From the NCBI RefSeq assembly GCF_002564005.1, contig NZ_PDJG01000001.1, positions 2,914,001-2,978,000 of the forward strand: DNA of 64,000 nt, given 5' to 3'. This DNA comes from Sanguibacter antarcticus (GTDB lineage Bacteria > Actinomycetota > Actinomycetes > Actinomycetales > Cellulomonadaceae). Under the pieces are notes generated by a model that was not told the origin of the DNA, did not search any database, and saw only the letters and a program-made list of their open reading frames with translations. The position numbers were made by a program, and so were the translations under genes. Shown here one piece after another: positions 10,880 to 19,080 of this stretch; position 1 is the first letter of the stretch; each line of letters opens with the position of its first letter.

Positions 10880-12015
10880 CCGCCACCGCACGCCTGAGCC
10901 CCTTGCACGACGAGCACGTCGCGCTCGGTGCGAGCCTCACCGAGTTCGGCGGCTGGGAGATGCCCCTGCGCTACGGCAGCGACATCGCCGAGCACACGGC
11001 CGTGCGCACCGCGGCCGGGCTCTTCGACCTCTCCCACATGGGCGAGATCATGGTCACCGGCCCGGAGGCAGCCTCTGCGCTCGACCACGCCCTCGTCGGA
11101 TGGCTCTCGCAGGTCGGTGTCGGACGGGCCCGCTACACGATGATCGCCCAGGAGGACGGTGCGGTCATCGACGACCTGGTCGTCTACCGGCTGGCCGACG
11201 AGGAGTTCCTCGTCGTCGCGAACGCCGGCAACACCGACGTGGTCCACGCGGCGCTCGTCGAGCGGTGCTCCTCGTTCGACGCGACCGTCCGACTGACGTC
11301 GGTCGAGACGGCGCTCGTGGCCGTGCAGGGGCCGCTCGCCGAGTCGATCCTCGTCTCGCTCGTCTCCAGCGACGTCGACGCGGTCACGGGTCTGCGCTAC
11401 TACGCGATCGTGCCCGCGGTCGTCGCCGGCATCGACACCCTCGTGGCACGGACCGGGTACACGGGCGAGGACGGCTTCGAGCTGTTCGTGCCTGCCGAGC
11501 GTGCTCGCGAGCTGTGGACCGCGCTGCTCGCTGCGGGGGTGCCCGCAGGTCTCGTCCCCGCAGGTCTCTCGGCTCGCGACAGCCTGCGGCTCGAGGCAGG
11601 GATGCCGCTCTACGGCCACGAGCTCGACCTCACCACGACACCCTTCGAAGCAGGGCTGGGCAGGGTCGTCCGCCTCGACAAGGTCACGCCCGACGGGTCT
11701 GTCGTCGAGTTCGTCGGGCGCGCTGCGCTCGCCTCGCGCAAGGGATCGCCGCCTGCGCGCGTCCTCGTCGGGCTGAGCGTGCTCGGTCGCCGACCAGCAC
11801 GCGCGGGGCACTCCGTGATCATGGACGCGTCGAAGCCCGACGTCGTCATCGGTCGCGTGACCTCGGGAGCGCCGTCGCCGACGCTCGGCCACCCCATCGC
11901 CCTCGCGTACGTGACGCCGGAGGTGTCCGCGGTCGGTACCCGGCTCGCGGTCGACGTCCGAGGCCGTGCGGAAGAGGTCGAGGTCATAGCCCTGCCGTTC
12001 TACAGGCGAGACTGA
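10876..12015 (+). CDS. gcvT: glycine cleavage system aminomethyltransferase, T-protein
   Basis: A 379-residue tetrahydrofolate-dependent aminomethyltransferase that releases ammonia and makes 5,10-methylene-tetrahydrofolate from the aminomethyl-GcvH intermediate. Motifs: [20 protein letters not shown] at the N-terminus, [24 protein letters not shown] and [18 protein letters not shown]. The ATG overlaps the gcvP stop codon by four bases. A 61-bp gap separates it from gcvH. Confidence 0.95.
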
Positions 12016-12076
12016 GCGGGCATTTTTCACCCTCCATCTGTACGCTTCATGAGAACAACATGAGAGAAGGACCCGT

Positions 12077-12448
12077 ATGTCGAACTTCCCCGCCGGACTC
12101 AAGTACACGGCCGAGCACGAGTGGTTCACCGATGACAGCCCCACCACCATCGGGATCACGTGGACCGCACAAGATGCGCTCGGCGACATCGTGTACCTCG
12201 AGCTGCCTGCCGTCGGGACCGTGCTCGTCGCGGGTTCCGTCGTCGGCGAGATCGAGTCGACCAAGTCGGTGTCGGAGCTCTTCTCTCCGGTGAGCGGAAC
12301 AGTCGTCGAGATCAACGACGGTGCTGTCGAGAGCCCGGACCTCGTGAACACCGATCCCTACGGTGCGGGCTGGCTCATCAAGGTCGACGTGACAGAGACC
12401 GGGGCGGTCTTGACCGCGTCTGAGTACGAAACGCAGGTGGGAAGCTAA
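12077..12448 (+). CDS. gcvH: glycine cleavage system lipoyl carrier, H-protein
   Basis: A 123-residue H-protein. The lipoylation lysine is K63 in [12 protein letters not shown], placed at the usual beta-turn, and YTAEHEWF near the N-terminus is typical. It shuttles the aminomethyl group between P-, T- and L-proteins. AGAAGGA lies upstream of the ATG. The gene completes the gcvP-gcvT-gcvH run; no L-protein gene is adjacent. Confidence 0.95.
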   Translation: MSNFPAGLKYTAEHEWFTDDSPTTIGITWTAQDALGDIVYLELPAVGTVLVAGSVVGEIESTKSVSELFSPVSGTVVEINDGAVESPDLVNTDPYGAGWLIKVDVTETGAVLTASEYETQVGS

Positions 12449-12807
12449 CGTTTTGGTAACGGAGGAAGAGGAGGCCTCATACGCCACGCTCTCTCTGACG
12501 ATAGGCCAGGTGTCCCGTTCGGGAGGCGCAGTGGTAAATGTCCGATTATTCTGAAATTAGGATCGCCGGACAGTTGCTGCAGCAGGGCCGGTTCACACCG
12601 GTCTGTCGCTCCTGTCGAACCGAAATAGCGCGCTGAACTGCCACTACGTGCCGTCCAGCAGTCTATGGAACTGGGGCGCCGAACGAAGGCGAAAGTCGGG
12701 GTGAAATCCGCGTCATAGACGCGGACCAACCCCCTCTCTCCTTGTAGTAGACGAACCGGTTACCTGATCCAGAGCAGCTGGGCCACCGGCAGAACGTTGG
12801 AGGAAAC
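12449..12807. other. 359-bp non-coding stretch of lower GC before the LuxR-type gene
   Basis: No convincing gene on either strand. The stretch is visibly less GC-rich than its neighbours and contains a possible hairpin with GTCCG/CGGAC arms near 12541-12576 and CCGGTTCACACCGG near 12588-12601. It presumably carries the promoter and leader of the small LuxR-type gene. It could also be the remains of a decayed gene. Confidence 0.5.
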
Positions 12808-13053
12808 ATGACCACGATGGAGTTGTCGGGATCGGCGAAGCCCTCAAACAGCTCGCTGACTCGACGGGAACGCGTCGTTCTCTCGAATCTCACCGAAGAG
12901 GTGACGCTCGAGCAGATCGCCTCAAAGCTGTTCGTCACGCGCAACACCGTCAAGTCGCAGGTTCGCAGCGTCTACCGCAAGCTCGGGGTCTCGACTCGTG
13001 CCGAGGCTGTCGAGTGGGCCCGCGACGCAGGTCTGTACAAGGGTGACAGCTGA
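12808..13053 (+). CDS. orphan LuxR-type HTH protein, 81 aa
   Basis: An 81-residue protein made almost only of a LuxR/GerE helix-turn-helix: LTRRERVVLSNLTEEVTLEQ followed by IASKLFVTRNTVKSQVRSVY and RKLGVSTRAEAVEWA. There is no receiver or sensor domain. GGAGGA at 12799-12804 gives a strong ribosome-binding site. Such stand-alone domains bind DNA as dimers and are usually regulated by abundance or by partner proteins. It lies between gcvH and a Nudix gene, transcribed the same way, behind a long untranslated region. Confidence 0.8.
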   Translation: MTTMELSGSAKPSNSSLTRRERVVLSNLTEEVTLEQIASKLFVTRNTVKSQVRSVYRKLGVSTRAEAVEWARDAGLYKGDS

Positions 13054-13147
13054 ACGCTTGATCCTCACCTCGTCCGGACCGAGGAGCAACGTGGCTGCTC
13101 GGTCGAGCGACACTCCTGCGAAACATGTCTCTGAGAAGATCTCAGGT

Positions 13148-13612
13148 ATGGAGAACGCAGTATTAGTGGTCGCAGCCGCGATCGTCGACGACCTGGCAAC
13201 CCCAGGAGCGCTGCTCGCGGCTCGAAGGTCCCGGCCCGAGCATCTTGTCGGCCGGTGGGAGTTTCCTGGCGGCAAGGTCGATGCAGGCGAGACCCCCGAA
13301 GAAGCACTCCATCGCGAGATCCGCGAGGAGCTCGGCGTGCGTGTCGAGCTCGGTCGCGAGATCGTCGGCCCTGACGCCGGATCGTGGATCATCACCGACC
13401 GTCACGTCATGCGCCTCTGGTACGCCCGGGTGGTCGACGGGCAACCAGCGCCGCTCGTCGAGCACGATGCGCTCCGCTGGCTGTCGAGCGACGACCTCTG
13501 GGACGTCCCGTGGCTCGACGGCGACGTCCGCATCGTCGAGGACATCCAGCCAGACCTTGCGGCAGGCTCGGACGCCTCAGCCTCCTCCGCGCCCCAGGAC
13601 GAGACGGTCTAA
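13148..13612 (+). CDS. Nudix hydrolase, MutT-like 8-oxo-dGTP diphosphatase type
   Basis: A 154-residue MutT-type Nudix hydrolase. The Nudix box runs from GGKVDAGETPEEALHREIRE to EELGV (about residues 38-62) with all conserved Gly/Glu/Arg positions; GRWEFPGGK before it and ALRWLSSDDL after it match the MutT/CtfG group that sanitises oxidised nucleotides. ATG at 13148 starts a protein aligned with the family; the ribosome-binding site is weak. The C-terminal 20 residues are Ala/Ser-rich and probably disordered. Confidence 0.85.
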   Translation: MENAVLVVAAAIVDDLATPGALLAARRSRPEHLVGRWEFPGGKVDAGETPEEALHREIREELGVRVELGREIVGPDAGSWIITDRHVMRLWYARVVDGQPAPLVEHDALRWLSSDDLWDVPWLDGDVRIVEDIQPDLAAGSDASASSAPQDETV

Positions 13613-13692
13613 GACGCGACCGCCTCGTCCGTGAGCACATCCGTGCCCGGGACGACCTAGAGCCTCGGGACGACCTCGAGCCTCGGGCCGGT

Positions 13693-14604
13693 CTAGAGCG
13701 TCGACCCGTCCTCGTCGTCGTCCTCTGTGGCTAGCGTCTCTCCTGCGAGCAGGAGATAGAGCTCTCGCCGTGCGCGCTCGAGCGCGAGCAGCGCCTGGGC
13801 GGTCTGCTCGTCCGTCCCGCTCCGCGCGATCTGGTGCGCCGCGTCGCCGAGCTCGTCGAGGGCGCCGCGCAGTGCGCGTGCCGGGTGCGCCGCCCGGCCG
13901 GTGGCCTGGTCCCACGGTGTCGCCAGCTCGTCGCGGTGCTCCTCGACGTGTGCAACACCTTCTGGTGTGAGGGTCGCGAGCTTGCGGCCCGAGTCGGCCG
14001 TGATCGTCAGGAAGCCTTCGTCCTCGAGGAGGCTGAGCGCGGGGTAGATCGCTCCCGGGCTCGGGGTCCACCGTCCGCCAGAGCGCTGAGCGATCTCCTG
14101 GATGATCTGGTACCCGTGCATCGGCTGCTCGCTGAGCAGGAGCAGCACCGCGCCGCGGATGTCGCCGCGACCCGCTCGGGAACCGCGCCCGAAGCCGCGC
14201 CCGGGTCCACCGGGCCCGCCGGGGCCGCCTGGTCCACCGGGCCCGCGACCTCCGCGCCCGCGTCCTTCGCCGTCGCCCGGTCGGCCGGGTCCGTCAGGGC
14301 CGTCGTCGGAGCGGCGGCCGGAACCGCCGCCAGATCCGCCGCCTGGCCCGCGCCCGGACCGGCGGCCCTGTCCGCGGCCTTGTCCGCGCCCGGATCCCTG
14401 GTCGGGCCCTGGGTCGCAGGCGCCGTTCCCGTCGTCGTCGCACGAGCGTGCCGTCAGGTAGCCGAGGTCGTTCATGCCGTGGTGGTCGTCTCGGCACCGG
14501 CCGTGGCGGTCGTGCCGGCTGGGACCGCACCGGCCGCGGCCTCGCTCGTCGTCGGAGCAGCGGGCTGGTTCCGTGTACCAGGTGTGTGAGCAGTCGTGTC
14601 GCAT
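13693..14604 (-). CDS. PadR-family regulator with a Cys/His- and Gly/Pro-rich N-terminal extension
   Basis: A 303-residue protein. The PadR winged helix occupies residues about 148-222 (MHGYQIIQEIAQRSGG, TPSPGAIYPALSLLEDEGFL), followed by a helical tail. PadR proteins are normally 110-190 residues; here about 147 residues precede the domain. Residues 1-65 contain many Cys and His (DCSHTWY, RCGPSRHDRHGRC), and residues 66-145 are a Gly/Arg/Asp/Pro linker with collagen-like GPG repeats (120-135). AAGGAG before the ATG at 14602-14604 supports the full-length start, though ATG at 14473-14475 is a possible alternative. A 27-bp palindrome lies 141 bp upstream. Possible metal or redox sensing by the Cys/His segment is inference. 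Confidence 0.85.
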   Translation of the reverse strand: MRHDCSHTWYTEPARCSDDERGRGRCGPSRHDRHGRCRDDHHGMNDLGYLTARSCDDDGNGACDPGPDQGSGRGQGRGQGRRSGRGPGGGSGGGSGRRSDDGPDGPGRPGDGEGRGRGGRGPGGPGGPGGPGGPGRGFGRGSRAGRGDIRGAVLLLLSEQPMHGYQIIQEIAQRSGGRWTPSPGAIYPALSLLEDEGFLTITADSGRKLATLTPEGVAHVEEHRDELATPWDQATGRAAHPARALRGALDELGDAAHQIARSGTDEQTAQALLALERARRELYLLLAGETLATEDDDEDGSTL

Positions 14605-14744
14605 GGGGTGTCTCCTTGAAGGTGGTGCAGGTGGTGGTGCGCGATGGGTGGAGGGCCGGAAGGTCCTCGGACGGGGCTGCACCTCGCGGGTGCTGTCCGG
14701 CAGACGGGAGCGGGGAGCGGTGCTCCTCGGCTCAACCGATGTCT

Positions 14745-14771
14745 TAAAGATATATCGACGATATATCTTTA
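14745..14771. promoter_or_regulatory. 27-bp perfect palindrome, likely PadR operator
   Basis: TAAAGATATATCG (14745-14757), one central base, and CGATATATCTTTA (14759-14771) form a perfect 27-bp palindrome in an otherwise GC-rich stretch. The TATATCG-N-CGATATA core is the style of site bound by PadR-like regulators. It lies between the padR-type gene (minus) and the PGPGW gene (plus), so it could control both. Confidence 0.75.
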
Positions 14772-14876
14772 GCAATGCTCGCGTGTGGAGATGTTGTGTG
14801 CAGCAGGCTGTGCGACCCCTCAAGATCCACCACAGAATTCCTCGTGAGAACGCTGCTCTCCCCGTATCGTGGAGCG

Positions 14877-15242
14877 ATGACGACGCTCGCACCGCCCGCA
14901 CCCGCACGTCCGCACGCGGACACCGTCCCGAGCGCCCCCGTCCATCCGCACGCGGCCGCGCGCGCCCTCGACCGCGTCCACGCGCGGCTCCGGACGCTGC
15001 CGCACCCCGTGCGCGTCGCGACCATCGCTCTCGTCGGGACGGTCCTCGTCCTCGCGGGCCTGGCGATGCTCGTCCTGCCCGGACCCGGGCTCGTCGTCAT
15101 GTTCGCCGGCGTCGCGGTCCTCTCGACCGAGTTCCCCTGGGCCAGCAGGCTCCTGCACCGGATGAAGGTCGTCGGTGCGCGTGCGTGGGAGATCGTCCGC
15201 ACGACGGCGCACAGGCTCCGTCGTCGTCGCGCACAGGACTGA
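14877..15242 (+). CDS. PGPGW-type small transmembrane protein, 121 aa
   Basis: A 121-residue membrane protein with the PGPGW-family core TVLVLAGLAMLVLPGPGLVV (residues about 54-73) and a second hydrophobic stretch FAGVAVLSTEFPWA. The N-terminus is Ala/Pro-rich and the C-terminus is Arg-rich, so it should be cytoplasmic. A TATCGT -10 box (14865-14870) ends six bases before the ATG, suggesting a leaderless transcript. Function of the family is unknown. Divergent from the PadR gene, with which it shares the palindrome region. Confidence 0.75.
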   Translation: MTTLAPPAPARPHADTVPSAPVHPHAAARALDRVHARLRTLPHPVRVATIALVGTVLVLAGLAMLVLPGPGLVVMFAGVAVLSTEFPWASRLLHRMKVVGARAWEIVRTTAHRLRRRRAQD

Positions 15243-15293
15243 CCAGGCCGGAGGCCCGGCCACGAGCGTGCTGCGCACCAGCGCGAGCAGGTG

Positions 15294-16754
15294 CTACCAG
15301 GCGGACGGTGCGTAGTCCTTGAGGAAGCACCCGAACACGTCTTCGCCGAGCTCGCCACGCACGATCGGGTCATAGACCCGCGCCGCGCCGTCGACGAGGT
15401 CGAGCGGAGCGTGGAAGCCTTCCTCGGCGAGACGCACCTTCGTCGTGTGCGGACGCTCGTCCGTGATCCACCCGGTGTCGACGCTCGTCATGAGGATCGA
15501 GTCCGTCTCGAACATCTCACGGGCGCTTGTGCGGGTGAGCATGTTCACGGCCGCCTTCGCCATGTTCGTGTGCGGGTGCCCCGGTCCCTTGTAGCCGCGG
15601 GAGAACTGCCCCTCCATCGCTGAGACGTTGACGATGTAGCGGCGCGCGCCCTCAGCCTGGCGCATGGACTCGCGCAACCGGCTGATGAGGATGAACGGCG
15701 CGGTGCTGTTGCACAGCTGGACCTCGAGAAGCTCGAGGGCGTCGACGTCTTCGACGTTCTGGACCCACGAGTTCGAGTCGACGAGGTCGGGGACGAGCCC
15801 CGCGGCGTCGATCGCCGTCGAGCTCGCGACCCGGTCGAGGGAGGCCGAGCCGGCGGTGAGCGCGAGCTTCGTCAGCAGGTCGGCGGTCGTCACCGAGGCG
15901 TGCGCCGTGGCTGTCGGCTCGGTCGGCACCGTCCCCTCGAGCGAGGCAGGGTGCGTGTCGTGGCTCCGCCCGAACGTCACGACGTCGGGCAGGTACCCCG
16001 AGGGGAGCGGCGAGTCCTCCGCAGCGGCGAGCGGAGCGTAAGCACCCGGCGAGCGGCGGACGGTCTGTGCAGCGTTGTTGATGAGGATGTCCAACGGGCC
16101 CTGCGCCGCGACGTCGTCCGCCAGCGCGACGACCTGCGCAGGGTCACGGAGATCGATCCCGATGATCCGCAGCCGGTGGATCCAGTCAGCGCTGTCGTCC
16201 ATCGCCGTGAACCTGCGGATCGCGTCGTTCGGGAAGCGCGTGGTGATCGTCGTGTGCGCACCGTCGCGCAGCAGGCGCAGAGCGATGTACATCCCGATCT
16301 TCGCCCGGCCACCGGTGAGCAGGGCACGCTTGCCCGTGAGGTCGGTCCGGGCGTCGCGGCGGTCCCGGTTGAGCGCAGAGCACTCCGGGCACAGCTGGTG
16401 GTAGAACACGTCCACGTCGTTGTAGTGCTGCTTGCACACGTAGCACGGGCGGGACTTGATGAGCCGGCCGGCAGAGGCGCCCTGGGCCGCCGGCAGCAGC
16501 TCGAGGCCCTGCGTCTCGTCGTCGATGCGGGTCGGTGCACCGGTGGCTGTCGCCGAGATCACCGCCTGATCGGCTGTCCGCACAGCGTCCTTCGCCGCGT
16601 CGCGACGCTGCTTCTTGACCGTCTTGTAGAGCTTGGCCGTGGCGCGCTGCAGCGCGACCTTGTCCGGGTGCTCCGGGTCGAGGTCGTTCGCGGACTCCAT
16701 GATGCGCAGGACGGTCGCGAGGTCGGCAGGATCGAGGTGAGGCGTGGAAGACAC
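15294..16754 (-). CDS. SDR-family oxidoreductase with N-terminal zinc ribbon
   Basis: A 486-residue protein. Residues about 1-95 are helical; a four-cysteine zinc ribbon follows (CYVCKQHYNDVD ... HQLCPEC, about 103-124). From residue about 138 there is a Rossmann short-chain dehydrogenase domain with LTGKRALLTGGRAKIGMYIA and LDILINNAAQTVRRSPGAY. The usual catalytic YxxxK is replaced: the lysine lies in PHTNMAKAAVNM and the position four before it is Thr. Related proteins with this motif exist, so this is a family trait rather than decay. The start is GTG at 16752-16754 with a GATAAT -10 box seven bases upstream (leaderless). Substrate unknown. Confidence 0.85.
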   Translation of the reverse strand: MSSTPHLDPADLATVLRIMESANDLDPEHPDKVALQRATAKLYKTVKKQRRDAAKDAVRTADQAVISATATGAPTRIDDETQGLELLPAAQGASAGRLIKSRPCYVCKQHYNDVDVFYHQLCPECSALNRDRRDARTDLTGKRALLTGGRAKIGMYIALRLLRDGAHTTITTRFPNDAIRRFTAMDDSADWIHRLRIIGIDLRDPAQVVALADDVAAQGPLDILINNAAQTVRRSPGAYAPLAAAEDSPLPSGYLPDVVTFGRSHDTHPASLEGTVPTEPTATAHASVTTADLLTKLALTAGSASLDRVASSTAIDAAGLVPDLVDSNSWVQNVEDVDALELLEVQLCNSTAPFILISRLRESMRQAEGARRYIVNVSAMEGQFSRGYKGPGHPHTNMAKAAVNMLTRTSAREMFETDSILMTSVDTGWITDERPHTTKVRLAEEGFHAPLDLVDGAARVYDPIVRGELGEDVFGCFLKDYAPSAW

Positions 16755-16811
16755 GTCTCCGATTATCCCTTGCTCACCTGAGATCCCGGACCAGCGGGCG
16801 CCTGCTCCCCG

Positions 16812-17699
16812 CTACCAGGCGTCTGCTGGGCGGTGGTGGGCCGGCGGCACGGTGATGTCGGGGTGCTCGCCGAGCGTCAGGTAGGTCCTGGCGAACGCGA
16901 GCGACGTCGCCACGTCTTCGCGGCGTTCCGCCGCGGTGCGTGCCTTGCGGGTCCCGATCTCGACGACCACGTCACCAGACCACCCGCTCTGCGCAAGGTG
17001 CTGCAGCACCTCCCGGCAGGGCTGTGTGCCCCGTCCCGGCACGAGGTGCTCGTCCTTGTTGGACCCAGAACCGTCGGTGAGGTGCACGTGACGCAGACGG
17101 TCGCCGAAAGCCTTCGTCATCTCGAGGCTGTCCTGGCGAGCCGTCGACGCGTGAGAGAGATCGAGGGTCACCGCGTCGTACGCGTGCTCCGTCGGATCCC
17201 ATCCTGGGAGGTAGGCACCGTAGTCACGACGCTTGCTGCGCCACGGGTACATGTTCTCGACCGCCACCGTCAGCCCCGACTCGTCGGTGAGCTGCTGCAC
17301 CTGGTCGACGAACGTCCGGGCGTACTTGCGCTGCCACGCAAAAGGAGGATGCACCACGACGGTGCTCGCGCCCAGCGAGTGCGCCATGTCGACCGCCTTC
17401 GCGAGCTTCGGTCCGGGCTTGCCGCCCCAGACGTTCTGGCTCACGAGGAGCGTCGGCGCGTGGACGCTCCGGATCTCGACGCCGAACTCCGCAGCGAGGT
17501 GGGTGAGCGCGTTGTCGTCCTGGGTGGTGGAGTCCGACCACACCATGATCTCGATGCCGTCGTACCCGAGCTCGGCCGCGAGCTGGAACGCGTACGCGAC
17601 CTTGCGCGGGTACACGGAAGCGCTCGAGAGCGTCACCTTGATCGGGGAACCAGCCCCGTCGGCGGGCGTGGTCTCTGCGTCGTTCACGGCTTCGCGCAT
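16812..17699 (-). CDS. sugar phosphate isomerase/epimerase-type TIM-barrel protein
   Basis: A 295-residue xylose-isomerase-like TIM-barrel protein (AP endonuclease 2 superfamily). Conserved metal-site stretches include ELGYDGIEIMVW, VVVHPPFAWQ, TVAVENMYPW, VTLDLSHAST and DRLRHVHLTDGSG. Members include epimerases and inosose isomerases; the substrate cannot be told. The ATG at 17697-17699 has a GATAGT -10 box eight bases upstream, so it is probably leaderless. It is divergent from the P-loop kinase gene and lies 57 bp upstream of the SDR gene on the same strand. Confidence 0.82.
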   Translation of the reverse strand: MREAVNDAETTPADGAGSPIKVTLSSASVYPRKVAYAFQLAAELGYDGIEIMVWSDSTTQDDNALTHLAAEFGVEIRSVHAPTLLVSQNVWGGKPGPKLAKAVDMAHSLGASTVVVHPPFAWQRKYARTFVDQVQQLTDESGLTVAVENMYPWRSKRRDYGAYLPGWDPTEHAYDAVTLDLSHASTARQDSLEMTKAFGDRLRHVHLTDGSGSNKDEHLVPGRGTQPCREVLQHLAQSGWSGDVVVEIGTRKARTAAERREDVATSLAFARTYLTLGEHPDITVPPAHHRPADAW

Positions 17700-17735
17700 G
17701 CTTCCAGACTATCGCCCAGATTGGTAAAATCGCCC
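17700..17735. promoter_or_regulatory. 36-bp divergent promoter region serving two leaderless genes
   Basis: For the plus-strand gene, TAAAAT (17725-17730) ends five bases before the GTG start. For the minus-strand gene, GATAGT (minus strand of 17708-17713) ends eight bases before the ATG. Neither start has a ribosome-binding site, so both mRNAs probably begin at or next to the start codon and the two polymerase sites face apart within 36 bp. Confidence 0.55.
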
Positions 17736-18329
17736 GTGCTCTCACTCGGTCCTCACGATCCCCTGCCGGTGCGGCCGTCCCGCATCACTGTCGCCGGGAC
17801 GTCAGGATCGGGCAAGACGACCCTCGCACGCCGGATCTCCGCCGTCCTCGGTGCACCGTTCACGGAGATGGACGGGCTCTACCACGGGCCGGGCTGGGTG
17901 CCGCGGGACGCGTTCGTCGCGGACGTCACCGCGCTCGTCGCGCAGGACGCGTGGGTGACGGAGTGGGGGTACCAGGCCGCACGGCCGCTCGTGCTCGAGC
18001 GTGCCGAGGTGCTCGTCTGGCTCGACCTCCCGGTCTGGACCGTCATGCGTCAGGTGGTCACCCGGACCGTGCGGCGCAGCGTCCGGCGCGAGGTCCTCTG
18101 GAACGGGAACGTCGAGGGCCCGCTGTGGAGGCTCCTGCGCCGAGGGGACGGGAACATCGTCGACTGGGCCTGGACCACGCGGCACGCGCTCGACGGGCTG
18201 GACCGTCGCCTGGACGACGAGGCACCTCACGTCGTGCTCGTCCGGCTGAGGTCCCGAGCCGAGGTCGAGACATGGGTCGAGACACTGGCCGACACCCTGC
18301 GCCAGGGCCGAGATCCTGAGCAGTCTTGA
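17736..18329 (+). CDS. P-loop nucleotide kinase, adenylate-kinase/topology-modulation type
   Basis: A 197-residue P-loop kinase-like protein. The Walker A motif is ITVAGTSGSGKTTLARR (about residues 17-33), with EMDGLYHGPGW after it and VLVWLDLPVW as the Walker B-like strand. It resembles the adenylate kinase-related proteins annotated as DNA topology modulation protein; the true substrate of that group is unclear. GTG at 17736 is used because the -10 box TAAAAT directly precedes it; TTG at 17721 would add five residues. Confidence 0.78.
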   Translation: MLSLGPHDPLPVRPSRITVAGTSGSGKTTLARRISAVLGAPFTEMDGLYHGPGWVPRDAFVADVTALVAQDAWVTEWGYQAARPLVLERAEVLVWLDLPVWTVMRQVVTRTVRRSVRREVLWNGNVEGPLWRLLRRGDGNIVDWAWTTRHALDGLDRRLDDEAPHVVLVRLRSRAEVETWVETLADTLRQGRDPEQS

Positions 18330-18453
18330 CCGAAGTCTTCCAATCTTTCAGTGTTGGCGTTAGCATTTCGTTACACAACACCAGAGCGGGAACTTCACCC
18401 GCACGGACGCCATCTAGGCCGCCACGCACGTGGCGACGCGACAGGAGTCGTCA

Positions 18454-18972
18454 GTGAAACGGTCTGCACGGATCCTTGGCATCGGTCTCGGCCTACTGTT
18501 CGTGACAGTGGTCGCGGGCGGTGGACTGACCTTCGTCGCGATCGAAGATCCGCTGCCCGACCTGGTCGACGACCGCATGCTCCTCATGGCGGCCTTCGGG
18601 ATCGGTGCGCTCTTCCTCATCGCCGTCCTCTGCCTGTGCACCGCAGCAGTCAGGGCTGCGGCAGCGATCGACAAGATCGCCGACGAGACGCTGGTCTTCG
18701 CCCGATGGACCCGTCTCGCGGGGTCGGAGTTCCCGGCGTCGGCGCTGAAGAACGCACGCCAGACCCCGAAGCAGGGCTCCGAGACGAGCGGCGCGACCCA
18801 GCGGCACGCACGCCCGGCGACGAGCTCGGTCCCCACCGTCAAGACGTCGACGGCCGCCGTGCCCCGCGTCGGCACCGCCCGGAGCGAGACGGCTCACCTC
18901 GACTCACGGTCCGAGCTCGACGAGCACCAGCGCAAGCTCGTCGCGCAGTACCGGGCCGAGCGCGGGCACTGA
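18454..18972 (+). CDS. membrane protein of unknown function, 172 aa
   Basis: A 172-residue protein with two transmembrane helices (residues about 8-30 and 42-65) and a long polar, Ser/Thr/Arg-rich cytoplasmic tail ending in a charged helix (DEHQRKLVAQYRAERGH). AGGAG six bases before the GTG at 18454 fixes the start. No family recognised. A strong hairpin follows. Confidence 0.65.
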   Translation: MKRSARILGIGLGLLFVTVVAGGGLTFVAIEDPLPDLVDDRMLLMAAFGIGALFLIAVLCLCTAAVRAAAAIDKIADETLVFARWTRLAGSEFPASALKNARQTPKQGSETSGATQRHARPATSSVPTVKTSTAAVPRVGTARSETAHLDSRSELDEHQRKLVAQYRAERGH

Positions 18973-18985
18973 GCCGAGCAGCGAC

Positions 18986-19025
18986 GCTCCCCGAGCGCCG
19001 CTCGGAGGAGCGCCGCTCGGGGAGC
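18986..19025. terminator. 12-bp-stem bidirectional terminator hairpin
   Basis: GCTCCCCGAGCG (18986-18997) pairs perfectly with CGCTCGGGGAGC (19014-19025). It lies between the membrane-protein gene and the convergent metE gene and can stop transcription from both sides. Confidence 0.7.
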
Positions 19026-19080
19026 AGGCCTCAGACCTGCTGCGCGTCGTATGCGGTCACGTGCGCGTGACCCTGCCTGT

